Shown piece by piece: positions 52,932-63,219 of a DNA stretch of 64,000 nt. The notes under the pieces were generated by a model that searched no databases, was not told the origin of the DNA, and saw only the letters and a list, made by a program, of their open reading frames with translations. The number at the start of each line of letters is the position of its first letter. Position 1 is the stretch's first letter. Position numbers and translations under genes: made by a program. Origin of the DNA: Pedobacter foliorum (lineage in GTDB: Bacteria; Bacteroidota; Bacteroidia; Sphingobacteriales; Sphingobacteriaceae); the NCBI RefSeq assembly GCF_013266735.1, contig NZ_JABSNU010000002.1:372001-436000 (forward strand). The letters are read 5' to 3'.

Positions 52932-54315
52932 TAAGTTTGGATCTTAATTCCTCAACAGAGGATTCATCCGGTCTTGGAGCATATAGGGTTTTTACATGAT
53001 GGTTTTTATCCAGTAATAGGTATCTGGGAATTTCTTGTAAATTAAGTAATTTATTAAAACCGGAAGTGCTGGTGTGGTCAAAAATAAACTGGTTTTCTTC
53101 AATATTGTCCATGATACTTGCATTCTTCCATACGGTGGCATCTTTATCTGTAGAAAAATAGAGATATACAAAATCTTCATCTTTCAAGATCTTTTTAGCT
53201 GTTTTTGAATTTGCAATATCCTTTCTGCAAGGTGCGCACCAGCTTGCCCAGAGATCAATGTAAATCCCTTTATTTTGATATTTACTAAGGATTTCCCGTA
53301 AGGTGCTTTTTTTGTTAGCTTGTAAAGGTGTTAGGAAGGTATGGTCTAGTATTTCATCGGGAAGCGGTCGGTTTAAAACAAAATATCTTTCCTCATTTTC
53401 TTTGAGATAACTTAAATAGATGGAATCAGGCTTCATGCTATAGGCAAAATTTAATGCCTTCTTTAACACGGCTTCATCTTTTGAAGATTGTTTTAAAACA
53501 TACTCTCCAATCAGATTGGCATTCGCGAAATTTCGACTTTGGCCTTGAAGGTTTTTCATTATATTTTCAAAGACTTTTTCAATGTTTTGGCTACTCTTGT
53601 TGTTAAAACGAGCAATAAACTTTTGATAAAGTGCAAACCTGTATTCACTTAAGATAAGTAGTTTATCCTGATTTAATTTGTATCTGTCTGCTTCCAATAG
53701 GTAATCTTTAGGGATGGTGTCTTCGGATAGATCTTGTAAGAGGAAATAAATTAAGCTCACGTATCTGAAGTTTATTGCGTTTTGAGCAAAAAGCATTGTT
53801 TGCGGATCAAGAGGGTTTTTAGATCCATAGGCTTTAATGAAGTTGTGTTGATGAGCTTTCCATTTACTTAATGTATCTGTATATTCTTTTAATTCTTTGA
53901 ATTGGAAGAGTTTAGGAGCACTTAGAGTAGCATTTGATACCAAAGTAAATAGGTTATACCTTGAGGCTGTTTTTCCGGTAAATGTTAATTCCGGTACCCC
54001 ATTGTTTTCATTGATATCAAACTTTAATGAATCTCCAGGTTGAAAGTAAAGTTTCCAGATCTTGTATTTCGCTCTGAAAATTAGAATTTCAGGAGCTTTG
54101 AGATTGAAATTAATATCAAAATGACCGTCCTTGCTATATACAGTTTTTAATTTCTCTTCTGGTCCAATTGGATAAAACTTATACGACCTTAGTATTGAAA
54201 TTTCCTCAACACTACTATCGCTGCAAAATCCGGATAATTTAACATTATTTTGGGCTTTTGCAGTAGAAAACCATAATAGGAGAATAAAAATAACGGGTTT
54301 TTTTAAGAGGCGCAT
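52912..54315 (-). CDS. TlpA-like thiol-disulfide oxidoreductase
   Basis: A 467-residue exported protein (signal ending STAKAQN near residue 22). Residues 25-130 resemble the DUF4369-like N-terminal domain found in this group, a helical middle follows, and the thioredoxin domain (about 325-460) has WCAPC near 352 and the cis-proline region EIPRYLL near 435. It should reduce or exchange disulfides in the periplasm. Partners are not evident; a truncated thioredoxin-like frame overlaps its 3' end. Confidence 0.82.
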   Translation of the reverse strand: MRLLKKPVIFILLLWFSTAKAQNNVKLSGFCSDSSVEEISILRSYKFYPIGPEEKLKTVYSKDGHFDINFNLKAPEILIFRAKYKIWKLYFQPGDSLKFDINENNGVPELTFTGKTASRYNLFTLVSNATLSAPKLFQFKELKEYTDTLSKWKAHQHNFIKAYGSKNPLDPQTMLFAQNAINFRYVSLIYFLLQDLSEDTIPKDYLLEADRYKLNQDKLLILSEYRFALYQKFIARFNNKSSQNIEKVFENIMKNLQGQSRNFANANLIGEYVLKQSSKDEAVLKKALNFAYSMKPDSIYLSYLKENEERYFVLNRPLPDEILDHTFLTPLQANKKSTLREILSKYQNKGIYIDLWASWCAPCRKDIANSKTAKKILKDEDFVYLYFSTDKDATVWKNASIMDNIEENQFIFDHTSTSGFNKLLNLQEIPRYLLLDKNHHVKTLYAPRPDESSVEELRSKLNATPQK

Positions 54316-54446
54316 AAATTAAATTTAATATAAAATTTTAAATAATGAAAATTAGATAGTTCTCTTTTGTTTCATTGTTATTTGCTATTTTGTTAGCTGT
54401 TCAGGAGCAAATATGAAATATATTACGTGCTTATTTGAATTGATTT

Positions 54447-55079
54447 ATGAGGATATTTGAGATTTTTCTTATGCCACTATTTGTTTTTAGTTGTGCTGCC
54501 TGCACTTTGAAAAATAGTATAAAAAGGGGAGGGAGTAAGCAAGTGAGCAATTGTAGGACCTGTCTTGATTTTGCAAGTATGGACAAAACATTTCATTTGG
54601 AAAATATCCAAAATTCCATAAGTGAAATAGAAATTAGGACCTATTCAGTAACCATGAAGCGTATTGCGGTTAGTGTTATTAAATATAAGGGCGAAAAATT
54701 CTCAGCTTATGTTTTTACAAAAAAGCGAATTTTGATCACTAATAATGGTGTCCCCCCGGATCCTTCATTTAGTTCTTACACGATAGAGGATAAGAATTTA
54801 GATTCGATTGTTAAGGTACTAGAACGATATCACATATTTACAATACCTGATCCATCTGATATAGCGATTGATTATAAGGGAAAGAGCAAAACTGCGAGGA
54901 TAAGTAGCTCTATTCAAGCGAAAAAGTTGAACAAAATTCATGAGTATGGAATTGGTGTCGATGTAGGAGACTTAGCAAAAGAGAATCCTGAAGTCAAAGA
55001 GTTGCAAGATCACCTTGCAATTCTTAGGGCTTTCTCTGATTTAACCGGTTCAATAGATGAATCGAGATTCTATCAATAA
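54447..55079 (+). CDS. Uncharacterised probable secreted protein
   Basis: A 210-residue protein with a hydrophobic N-terminus (IFEIFLMPLFVFSCAAC) that could be a lipoprotein signal. I do not recognise a domain. Residues about 50-130 look beta-rich (ISEIEIRTYSVTMKRIAVSVIKY), and the end is helical (VKELQDHLAILRAFSDL). The frame continues beyond the TAA stop for a further 41 codons, from 55080 to the next stop at 55202, which may mean that the gene was once longer. Confidence 0.55.
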   Translation: MRIFEIFLMPLFVFSCAACTLKNSIKRGGSKQVSNCRTCLDFASMDKTFHLENIQNSISEIEIRTYSVTMKRIAVSVIKYKGEKFSAYVFTKKRILITNNGVPPDPSFSSYTIEDKNLDSIVKVLERYHIFTIPDPSDIAIDYKGKSKTARISSSIQAKKLNKIHEYGIGVDVGDLAKENPEVKELQDHLAILRAFSDLTGSIDESRFYQ

Positions 55080-55241
55080 TCCGTTGTGAGTATATCGGAT
55101 GTTAATTTCATTAACAACTCCTCATTTGAGCTGATTGTAATTGTAGCAACTCCAAATCAAGAAGGCTGTAAACAAAACTGTGAAAGTATGCTCAAAGAGT
55201 AAAATAAATAGTACAGGCGCCAAAACCCAAACTGATTAGAA

Positions 55242-55577
55242 ATGCAAATTGTGAAAAAAATATTACTGACACTGATTATAATGTATGTATTGTATGATGT
55301 GATAGGACCCTTTATTGGAGATTTCTTTCTTAAGAGAAATGGTGTTTGTACTAAGGCGATATTAACTTCAGCAACAGTTCGTGTTCGATATCATAAAGGT
55401 GAGTTGAAGTATCATTTTATTGTTAATGGTGTTACTTATGAAGGCAATTCTCTTGAGTCAGACAAAAGTAGAGTTGGGGATAGTATCTGTGTGATATATA
55501 TGGAAAGCAAGGTGTCTACAAACAGACCCGTAAAGTATTTCAACGATTCGCATTTACCTAAGTGTAATTGTAAATAA
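55242..55577 (+). CDS. Small membrane-anchored DUF3592-like protein
   Basis: A 111-residue protein with one N-terminal helix (ILLTLIIMYVLYDVIGPFIG, about 7-26) and an outside beta-rich domain: TKAILTSATVRVRYHKGELKYHFIVNGVTYEGNS then VGDSICVIYMESKVSTNRP. This pattern (a strand pair, VNG..YEG, VGD.. V.Y) resembles DUF3592-type proteins of unknown function. It is not clearly joined to the neighbours (162 bases after the previous gene). Confidence 0.6.
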   Translation: MQIVKKILLTLIIMYVLYDVIGPFIGDFFLKRNGVCTKAILTSATVRVRYHKGELKYHFIVNGVTYEGNSLESDKSRVGDSICVIYMESKVSTNRPVKYFNDSHLPKCNCK

Positions 55578-55687
55578 GGTGGAATTGCAGATACAAGCCG
55601 AACCTCAGCTGTGAAAAGAACAGATAAAAGTTATGTAAGAAATCTTAAATCAACTCATTATATTTAAGTCTCAATTAAACCCATTAA

Positions 55688-57256
55688 ATGGAATCCATCA
55701 TATCAATAAAAAAGCTGCTATTTATTGGACTTCTATTATTAACGGCTAGAATAGATGCGCAAGTATTGACATCAAAACAGATAGATAGTGTTTCTGAAAA
55801 GGTTTTAAGCGCCTTTGATGTACCAGGTATAGCAGTTGCGGTAATTAAGGATGGGAAAGTTATTCACGCAAAAGGTTATGGAGTTCGCTCGTTAAAATCT
55901 GGAATAAAAACTAATGAAAATACTTTGTTTGGAATTGCATCAAACACAAAAGCCTTTACTGCGGCAGCGTTAGGTATATTAATTGATGAGAACAAAATTG
56001 GCTGGGATACAAAAGTTACTGATGTGATTCCTGAGTTTAAAATGTTTGATCCTTATGTTACAGCGGAGTTTACCATTACTGATTTGCTTTCTCATAGAAG
56101 TGGCTTAGGATTAGGTGCTGGAGATTTAATGTTTTGGCCAGATTCATCTATAGTGTCAAAAAAACAGGTTATCCATAATTTAAGATACTTAAAACCTGTT
56201 TCGAGTTTCCGAACGAAATGGGATTATGATAACTTACTTTATATTGTTGCCGGAGAGGTAATTGCCAGGGTTTCAGGAATGATGTATGAAGATTTTGTTG
56301 AAACGCGTATCATGCAGCCTTTAGGTATGACAAATAGTGCTATGTCTTTTAACCGTTTAAAAGATAAAAGCAATAGTATAGATGCTCATGCTCCATTGAA
56401 TGGCATAATAACAGCAATCCCAAAGGATTTTAATGAGAGTAGTAATGCTGCAGGAGGAATTAATACTAGTGTTAAAGATTTAAGTAAATGGGTTTTAACA
56501 CAATTAAATGAGGGTAAATATGGCGATAAGTTAGATAAAACTTTATTTAGTAAAGGTGCTCAAAACCAAATGTGGACTTTGCACAGTGTTATTCCGGCAG
56601 GAAAAGGATTATATAACAGGCATTTTTTCGGCTATGGGTTAGGTTGGTTTTTAAGTGATGAAAATGGATACTTTATTACAGAACATACAGGTGGTTTAGC
56701 TGGAATGGTTAGTGAGGTTACCTTAATACCAGAGTTGAAATTAGGAATAATCGTTTTGACCAACCAACAATCTGGCGGTGCATTTTATGCCATTACTAAT
56801 TCAATAAAGGATGGGTATTTTGGTATTAAAGGAAAAGATCGAATAAAAGAACAAGCTGATAGTGAAAAGGCAGAAAAAGAGTACGGTAAAAAGGTGACCG
56901 ATAAAGTTTGGGCAGATATTGAAGCAGAACAAAAGAAGATTACTAATAAACCAGACTCTAGAAATTATCTTGGAACATATTCTGATGTTTGGTTTGGTGA
57001 TGTAATTATTAGTGAACTAAATGGCAAAATGCATTTTCAATCGAAAAACTCTCCAAAGCTTAAAGGTGATATGATTTTTTACAAGGGGACAACCTTCATT
57101 ATTAAATGGTACGACAGAAGTTTAGATGCTGATGCATTTGTTAACTTCTCATTAGATAATAATGCCATACCAAATGGCTTTAAAATGGAAGCAATCTCTC
57201 CACTAACAGATTTTAGTTTTGATTTTCAGGACCTCGACTTAAAGAGAAAACAGTAA
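55688..57256 (+). CDS. Serine hydrolase of the class C beta-lactamase family
   Basis: A 522-residue secreted enzyme (signal ending ARIDAQ near residue 24). The catalytic SxxK is SNTK (about 80-83), the Tyr motif is YDN near 171, and HTGG near 337 replaces KTG. The C-terminal 130 residues (NYLGTYSDVWFGDVIISELNG..) match the DUF3471 region often attached to such hydrolases. The family covers D-aminopeptidases, esterases and peptidoglycan-active enzymes as well as beta-lactamases; the substrate here is unknown. Confidence 0.88.
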   Translation: MESIISIKKLLFIGLLLLTARIDAQVLTSKQIDSVSEKVLSAFDVPGIAVAVIKDGKVIHAKGYGVRSLKSGIKTNENTLFGIASNTKAFTAAALGILIDENKIGWDTKVTDVIPEFKMFDPYVTAEFTITDLLSHRSGLGLGAGDLMFWPDSSIVSKKQVIHNLRYLKPVSSFRTKWDYDNLLYIVAGEVIARVSGMMYEDFVETRIMQPLGMTNSAMSFNRLKDKSNSIDAHAPLNGIITAIPKDFNESSNAAGGINTSVKDLSKWVLTQLNEGKYGDKLDKTLFSKGAQNQMWTLHSVIPAGKGLYNRHFFGYGLGWFLSDENGYFITEHTGGLAGMVSEVTLIPELKLGIIVLTNQQSGGAFYAITNSIKDGYFGIKGKDRIKEQADSEKAEKEYGKKVTDKVWADIEAEQKKITNKPDSRNYLGTYSDVWFGDVIISELNGKMHFQSKNSPKLKGDMIFYKGTTFIIKWYDRSLDADAFVNFSLDNNAIPNGFKMEAISPLTDFSFDFQDLDLKRKQ

Positions 57257-57339
57257 TTGAGCTTCGAAAGTGGTGTTTTATTGCTTTTACGTAATGAGAA
57301 AATTGGTTCTTTCACACTTATGGTGGTATCAGCACCGCT

Positions 57340-60300
57340 CTATTCATATACTGCCAGTTGCTTTACAAGTGGATCTTTACCCTCCGAACGGATAAAATAG
57401 AGGCCTTGTCGCAGATTTGGAAGGGAGATAGTGAGTTCTCCTTTAGCCTGGTTGACGGCAGATTTCCATAGTATTTTCCCGTAAAAATCTCTCAAGGTAA
57501 TGGTTCTTTGTGCAGGTGTCAGAAAATCGTATTTCACATTTAATGTGCCATGTGCTTTTGCAGGATTGGGATAAATACTTAATGATGCTGCTGGATTTGC
57601 TTTTGATTGCTCATTAATAGTTAATGTAGCTGTTGAGGCTGTTTTACAACCTGTATTGGTTCCACCAACTACAACTGACTCGATGTATACAAAACCTTTG
57701 GTACCTTCTATCCGAATCTCATAGGTAGCTGGTGGAAGGGCTTTAAACTCTGCGTTTGTTATTCCTGCAGGGTTTGCTTTTCCATTAATAAAATAAGAGT
57801 ATCCCGTTGTTGTTCCGTTTACACTGGTGATAGCTATTTTTCCGTTTGGTCCGCATGTCGCATCTGTAACATTTATTTTTACATCTGCAATGTTACTTCC
57901 GGTTGCTGTAATGTCGTCCAGTATGATGTCAACTCCACCAGTTTTTACCCCTGTGGCAAGGAATCCTATTCTGGCTACCTGTTTTTTGTCGATCTCGTCT
58001 CCTGCAAATATTTTTGACATGGGAATGCTTACCAGCTGATATTGGTTGGTAAATGATTTTATGTAACCACCGGCTTTTAAGTTTACAGCAGTTGTACTTG
58101 CAGTAAATCTGTCTTTCAGGAATACCTCAAGCTGATAATTCTGATCAGGTTTGTCCATTTTGATGTAGAAGTTAAGGTAGCCTTTAGAACTGAGATCTTT
58201 CAGCTGTGTGTCCTGAGTATCTTCATTCCAATCCCAGTGAACGGAAGCAAATCCGTCTGTAGCCATATCCAGGTGCATACGCATGCTTATAGGTTCTGCT
58301 TTTCCTCCTGTTTTTTCTATTTTACAGGTACTTTCATCATTTACCAAAATAGGTTTTCCGGTTTTGATGCGATCTCCATCCCAAAGCACGGTTTTTTCTG
58401 CTTTTTCAATCACAGTATAATTCAGCACGGTATCGACACTGTTTTCATCTGCATCCGTTGCACTCAGTCTTATTCCTTTTAGACCTTTACTTATTTGTGA
58501 GGGTATTTTAAAGCTGAAAGTGTATTTCCCGTTCAGAAGTTTCATGTCTTGCTTGTTACTTCCGTCAATAGCAGAAAGATCAAGTTTAACGGTCTTAAGG
58601 TTGTTGTCGGGATCTGTTGCTTTTGCACTGATTGTAACTTCTGTTTTGCCATCGGCATAGCCTTTAGCAGGGGTAATGGTAAGGTCGGATATAGCCGGTT
58701 TATAGACCGGATGTGTATAAGGAAGAACTTTAATCTCATCTACCCAAACATTAAATCCTTTGTTGGCAGTGTTTGACGTGAAATTAAATTGCCATACCTG
58801 ATTGAGGTGGATGTTTGAACCCGATGTAAATGCGGCTATGGGTATTTTGACCCTGGTGTAGGTGGTTTTACTGAATGAACTGATGTAGCCGCCTGCCTTT
58901 AATGAAACACTTGCAGAGCTTTCGAGCTGAGCCGAGGCATCGCGTAAACTGACATCAATATCGGAGCCCTCGGGAGCGTCGGAGCGGATATAGAATTCGA
59001 GCGCTCCATAATCGCTGATGTTTACAGCATCGGCAGGATTATTTGAATTGGATAACCTCCATGTTAAGACATTGTATTTATTGTAATCGTGTTCGAAATG
59101 CATGAATAAGCTTCCGGGAGCATTATTACCACCTGTTTTCTCTGCTCTTACTTTGATAAGTGATGCCTTACTGTCGACCGCATCAAAAAATGCTTCACCT
59201 TTTCCTTTGGTAATTGCATCTCCATCCCAGATCATTAAGGAAGGTGTTTTTTTGATCACCCTGTAATTGATGAAGGATTCGGCAGTTAATTTTGTCGCAT
59301 CTTCTGCTCGGATCTTGATGGATTTTAAGCCAGAAATACTTCCTGAAGGAATTTTTTGAGTATAAAGATAAAGAGATGGGGTTTTAGGATCTTGGATAAG
59401 GACAGTACCGGCCTTGCCGCCTACGGTACTCAAATCTGCTGTTACCTTGACGATGTCATTGTTTCCATCGCTTACTTTGACTTTCAGTTTAAAGGCCGCT
59501 GTTCCGTCAGAGTAACCTACTGCAGGTTCAACTGTAGCCTCTTCTATATCTGGATAAATAGAGAGGTCTTCTTCCGTAAATACAAAATGACATGCAGTTA
59601 ATGCAGGTAATTTGTATTCAAAAGTATTGTTGGTGATGACTTTAACATTTTTGAGCTGACGGACGGTACTATTGGTATTGTCGAACGCCCATACCCTTGC
59701 GCTCTTATATTTACTGGGGCCTGTTACTGCAATTGTTGCGAGGATAGCCCCATCTTGACTTTTGTTCATGGCTATGACATGCAGTTTATTGTCGCTGTTA
59801 CCCTCAATAGCAGCATGGATGGAAGAGAGGGCAATATTATTTGTTACCGATTTTACGGATACATCTCCAAATTTTCCACCTTTGCCATCGTAATTTCTAT
59901 AAAGATCGAATCCGGATTTTACATAGCCTGTTACTGCACCCCAGTATGTGGCCAGGTATAGCCCTTGTTTGCCAAATATCCCTAAAGCATCGGCTTGGGC
60001 AATACCTCCGGAGGCATGTCCGGTTCCCATGTAACTGTATTCTGTAATTGCCAGTTTTGTTCCAGGATAATGGGTATTGATGTGCTGTTTGATTTTGGGT
60101 ATAAATGGAAGGAATTGCTCTACTTTGTAAGGGTCTTCACCAATCCAGGTATCCTCAATATAGCTAGGATCCCAAAGGGATCTTGTCATAGCCATGCGGG
60201 CTGCATTGCTGGCATAATCTGACCGATCGCTGAAGGGATCTGCTCCGCTGTTATTGGTTTGTGGGTACCAATGTAAATCGAGAACATCTAGGAGTCTTTT

Positions 60301-61164
60301 CTTTAAAGAATCGCCTCTTTTTTTCATTCTGGCGAGATAAAGATCGATAAAGGTACTATATGGCCCTTTTTGCTCGTCCCAGTCTGGTGCAAACTGCAGA
60401 TTCTCAAATTCGGAGACACCCCATGAGGCTGGACCATAGACCTCTGCAGTAGGATCCATTTCCTTGATTAGTTCTGCAAGCTCAAAGGATTGCTGCATGA
60501 GATATTTAACGGATACATGATTTGGCCCCCACATTCTGCTATGGGAATCGAACCAAAGGCCTGGTTCGTTGTCTAAGGCGTAGCCTTTTACCCCATTTTT
60601 TGTGTTGCTTTTTCCGAAATTCTGTAGCAGAAAATTGATCTCTTCTTGGGTATACATATAGGAGTCCTTTTGGTCGGGGGTAAGACTTAAAGGTAATTTT
60701 GCTGTAGGTTTTCGGTGTATCACATTTAGCCACCTGTTGGAAGGGGCTGCTTGTTGTGGGGTTACCGCTCCATTTTTATCTTTTGTAACGTATTTTGCCA
60801 TGGGAAGGGTAACCAGGGAGTATGCTCCCTGGGTTACTGATCTGGATTGAAATGATTTTAGGGCAGCACCGGGTATATTGTAATTGTTTTCGGGAACTCC
60901 TTGTTCCCAAGGGACGTAGTTGTCACTTTCGTGGTACCAGTCTCTGCCGGCATTGGAGGCATTGTTTTCCCAATTGTAATTGGTTATTCTGTTGCCCCCT
61001 AGGCGCTTAGATGCGGCATGAGGGTAATTGTCGTTTGTGCCGTAAATTAGGGGACTGATGGCTTTTCTTTCCAGGGCTGTACTGATCTGAAGTTTTACTT
61101 TTGTTTGGGCCATTGCTTGTATACTAAATACAAGGAACAGGAAGTGAAGACTTTTGGAGAACAT
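57340..61164 (-). CDS. GH44 glycoside hydrolase with Ig/CBM-like modules and T9SS tail
   Basis: A 1274-residue secreted enzyme; I start at MFSKSLHF because it gives a clean signal peptide (SIQAMAQ), though the frame opens 8 codons earlier. The GH44 catalytic domain covers about 20-540: SPLIYGTNDNYP, RLGGNRITNYNWENNASNAG, acid/base Glu in LDNEPGLW (about 200), nucleophile Glu in ITEYSYMG (about 374). Two repeats of an Ig-like domain plus a jelly-roll CBM-like domain (LWDGD.., ISDYGALEFYIRS..) follow, then a type A T9SS C-terminal domain (LSIYPNPAKAHG). GH44 enzymes cut beta-1,4-glucan or xyloglucan; the tail implies surface anchoring or release by type IX secretion. Confidence 0.88.
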   Translation of the reverse strand: MFSKSLHFLFLVFSIQAMAQTKVKLQISTALERKAISPLIYGTNDNYPHAASKRLGGNRITNYNWENNASNAGRDWYHESDNYVPWEQGVPENNYNIPGAALKSFQSRSVTQGAYSLVTLPMAKYVTKDKNGAVTPQQAAPSNRWLNVIHRKPTAKLPLSLTPDQKDSYMYTQEEINFLLQNFGKSNTKNGVKGYALDNEPGLWFDSHSRMWGPNHVSVKYLMQQSFELAELIKEMDPTAEVYGPASWGVSEFENLQFAPDWDEQKGPYSTFIDLYLARMKKRGDSLKKRLLDVLDLHWYPQTNNSGADPFSDRSDYASNAARMAMTRSLWDPSYIEDTWIGEDPYKVEQFLPFIPKIKQHINTHYPGTKLAITEYSYMGTGHASGGIAQADALGIFGKQGLYLATYWGAVTGYVKSGFDLYRNYDGKGGKFGDVSVKSVTNNIALSSIHAAIEGNSDNKLHVIAMNKSQDGAILATIAVTGPSKYKSARVWAFDNTNSTVRQLKNVKVITNNTFEYKLPALTACHFVFTEEDLSIYPDIEEATVEPAVGYSDGTAAFKLKVKVSDGNNDIVKVTADLSTVGGKAGTVLIQDPKTPSLYLYTQKIPSGSISGLKSIKIRAEDATKLTAESFINYRVIKKTPSLMIWDGDAITKGKGEAFFDAVDSKASLIKVRAEKTGGNNAPGSLFMHFEHDYNKYNVLTWRLSNSNNPADAVNISDYGALEFYIRSDAPEGSDIDVSLRDASAQLESSASVSLKAGGYISSFSKTTYTRVKIPIAAFTSGSNIHLNQVWQFNFTSNTANKGFNVWVDEIKVLPYTHPVYKPAISDLTITPAKGYADGKTEVTISAKATDPDNNLKTVKLDLSAIDGSNKQDMKLLNGKYTFSFKIPSQISKGLKGIRLSATDADENSVDTVLNYTVIEKAEKTVLWDGDRIKTGKPILVNDESTCKIEKTGGKAEPISMRMHLDMATDGFASVHWDWNEDTQDTQLKDLSSKGYLNFYIKMDKPDQNYQLEVFLKDRFTASTTAVNLKAGGYIKSFTNQYQLVSIPMSKIFAGDEIDKKQVARIGFLATGVKTGGVDIILDDITATGSNIADVKINVTDATCGPNGKIAITSVNGTTTGYSYFINGKANPAGITNAEFKALPPATYEIRIEGTKGFVYIESVVVGGTNTGCKTASTATLTINEQSKANPAASLSIYPNPAKAHGTLNVKYDFLTPAQRTITLRDFYGKILWKSAVNQAKGELTISLPNLRQGLYFIRSEGKDPLVKQLAVYE

Positions 61165-61293
61165 ATAGATAGGGGTTACCGCTATCAAAATTAGCGTTGC
61201 TCTGCAATAGAAAACATTCTCAGATCATTAATTTTATAATCTTATATTTATATTAATTCCTCATTGGAAGTGGTAGCAATTATTAACTAACTC

Positions 61294-62034
61294 ATGAAAA
61301 ATTCTTTAATCTATTGTTCGGAAGCTTATATTTTAGGATGCTTATTTGTTTTGTTAAGTTTCTCTTCTGCAAAAGCTCAGTTAGATAGCTCATCTAATTA
61401 TTTTTTGAAAAAGGGAAAAGTATATACAGGTGTTACTTTTGGCTTTGATAATAGCAAAATTGAAAATGAGGACAGATTAATTGTACTTATAGAAGATCGT
61501 AAAAACAACTCATTTGACGCGAAATTTGATGGTGGCTATTTCATCAAGGATAATTGGTCTGTTGGCGGGCTGATAAATTACGGAAGTTCACGGCGTGAAG
61601 GAGTAGATGTAAGCACACAAAATATACGCTCACAGGTTAATCAGGCATCTAAATTTTGGGGAATATACGGAACCACCAAGTTCTATATCCCTCTGGAAGC
61701 TAAAAATCGTTTTTTTTTATTTAGTGAGGTATTGCTAGGGGGAAGTTTTAACAATCAATTAAAGGAATCAACCACTGATGCTGTCTTAACAAGAACCTTT
61801 GTAAAGGACCGTGTTGCTGAGTTACGATTTGTACCTGGAATTATGATTAAAGTAGTTAGGGGATTCGGCGTGGAAACAGGTGCTCAAATTGCAGGCGTTA
61901 ACGCAAAGTGGTCTAGGACAATGGTTAATGGGGAGCCGTATACTAAAAAGGAGTCTGTATCAGCCAATCTTTCTATAAATCTTTTAAGGTTATCATTAGG
62001 TTTTTATTATTTTTTTGATACCAAAAAGAACTAA
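61294..62034 (+). CDS. Outer-membrane beta-barrel protein
   Basis: A 246-residue protein with a signal peptide (SSAKAQ near residue 30) and alternating strands ending in FYYFFDTKK. Repeated turn patterns (GKVYTGVTFGFDNSK, NWSVGGLINYGSS, FFLFSEVLLGGSF, VRGFGVETGAQIAGV) fit an eight- or ten-strand barrel of the OmpA/OMP_b-brl type. It lies 5 bases before a PCMD lipoprotein gene on the same strand, so the two probably act together in the outer membrane. Confidence 0.72.
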   Translation: MKNSLIYCSEAYILGCLFVLLSFSSAKAQLDSSSNYFLKKGKVYTGVTFGFDNSKIENEDRLIVLIEDRKNNSFDAKFDGGYFIKDNWSVGGLINYGSSRREGVDVSTQNIRSQVNQASKFWGIYGTTKFYIPLEAKNRFFLFSEVLLGGSFNNQLKESTTDAVLTRTFVKDRVAELRFVPGIMIKVVRGFGVETGAQIAGVNAKWSRTMVNGEPYTKKESVSANLSINLLRLSLGFYYFFDTKKN

Positions 62035-62038
62035 TAAC

Positions 62039-63112
62039 ATGAAACACGGACGGAAAATATTTACTTTAATTCTTCTTATATCAGTTTGCATCTTTTCATG
62101 TGTCAAAGAAAATTATTTTGGTAAATCAAAGCTTAAACAAATTCTCCTTTTTTCAATAGAGAATCAAAGCGGAAATACCCGTATTTTACAGGATAGTTTA
62201 AGTATATACTTAACAGTAGCTAACGATGCCAACATACATGCACTGGTTATAGATTCCATTTTACTCTCCACCTTCGCATCAATATCACCTGATCCAAAAC
62301 AATCACAGGATTTCTCCAAACCTTTTACTTACAAAGTAACGGCTGAGGATGGATCTTCTGTTAATTATACTGTTTTTGTTAGCAAAGAGACCGGTAATCC
62401 ACAGCTTGAAAATTCAGGATTTGATGATTGGTATATCCCAGAAGGGAAGTTGTATAAACAGCCGGGAAAAGATGCCAACACCATTTGGGCTTCAGCAAAT
62501 GAAGGTGTAACAACCACAGGATCGAATAAATTTAACACAGCTCCTGTCTTAATTGCAGGAACTGACTTTGCTGCTCAACTGGTAACAAAAGACCTGGGAG
62601 CAATTGCTCAGATCACTAGACAACGAATGGGGGCGGCAACATTATTTACGGGTAAGTTTGTTTTAAACATCATAAATCCTTCTTTGTCTGCCCAATTTGG
62701 AATTCCATTTCAAGCTAGGCCTTCGGCTTTTAGTATTGAATACAATTATAAAGCCGGTACGCCCTACAAAGATGGATCAAATAATGTAATCAATAAACCG
62801 GATTCAGCAGATATTTATGTTTTACTTGAAAACAGAAGCGATCTAAATGCAATAAAAAGAATAGCTACGGGATGGTTACGTACTGCTAGCAGTGATAATA
62901 CCAGCTATAAAAAAGCTACCATTACATTAATTTATGGCCAGTTGCCGGGCGCGACTCCTGCCTATCAAAAACCACAAAATGGACTATATGGATCTACAGC
63001 CGATGTGGTGACACATATTAGTGTGGTATTTGCCTCTAGTGCAAATGGCATTAATTACGAAGGTGGTGTAAATAGTACGCTTCTGCTAAACAACTTCTCA
63101 TTGGTTTATTGA
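62039..63112 (+). CDS. PCMD-domain lipoprotein
   Basis: A 357-residue lipoprotein starting at MKHGRKIF (an upstream in-frame ATG at 62015 overlaps the barrel gene). The signal ends CIFSCVKE near residue 21. Residues about 25-110 form an Ig-like or DUF-type region (VTAEDGSSVNYTVFV), and about 120-357 is the PCMD domain (LENSGFDDWYIPEGKLYKQP, IWASANEGVTTTGSNKFNTAP, WLGE-like ending DVVTHISVVFASSANG). PCMD is found in Bacteroidota surface proteins linked to carbohydrate use. It follows the barrel gene closely. Confidence 0.82.
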   Translation: MKHGRKIFTLILLISVCIFSCVKENYFGKSKLKQILLFSIENQSGNTRILQDSLSIYLTVANDANIHALVIDSILLSTFASISPDPKQSQDFSKPFTYKVTAEDGSSVNYTVFVSKETGNPQLENSGFDDWYIPEGKLYKQPGKDANTIWASANEGVTTTGSNKFNTAPVLIAGTDFAAQLVTKDLGAIAQITRQRMGAATLFTGKFVLNIINPSLSAQFGIPFQARPSAFSIEYNYKAGTPYKDGSNNVINKPDSADIYVLLENRSDLNAIKRIATGWLRTASSDNTSYKKATITLIYGQLPGATPAYQKPQNGLYGSTADVVTHISVVFASSANGINYEGGVNSTLLLNNFSLVY

Positions 63113-63219
63113 AAATGAAGACTTTTACTGTTTATTAGCCAAGCTGTCAAATCAGCGGAAAGGTTTTTTTCTGATATCGATAGTTTATTAATAGCTTAGA
63201 GAGTATAACGCTAATCAAA

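Noticed and set aside
57220..57240. REP-like TTTTCAGGACCTCG near the end of the serine hydrolase gene
   Set aside because: It is inside an in-frame coding sequence, short, and has no matching arm; chance similarity.
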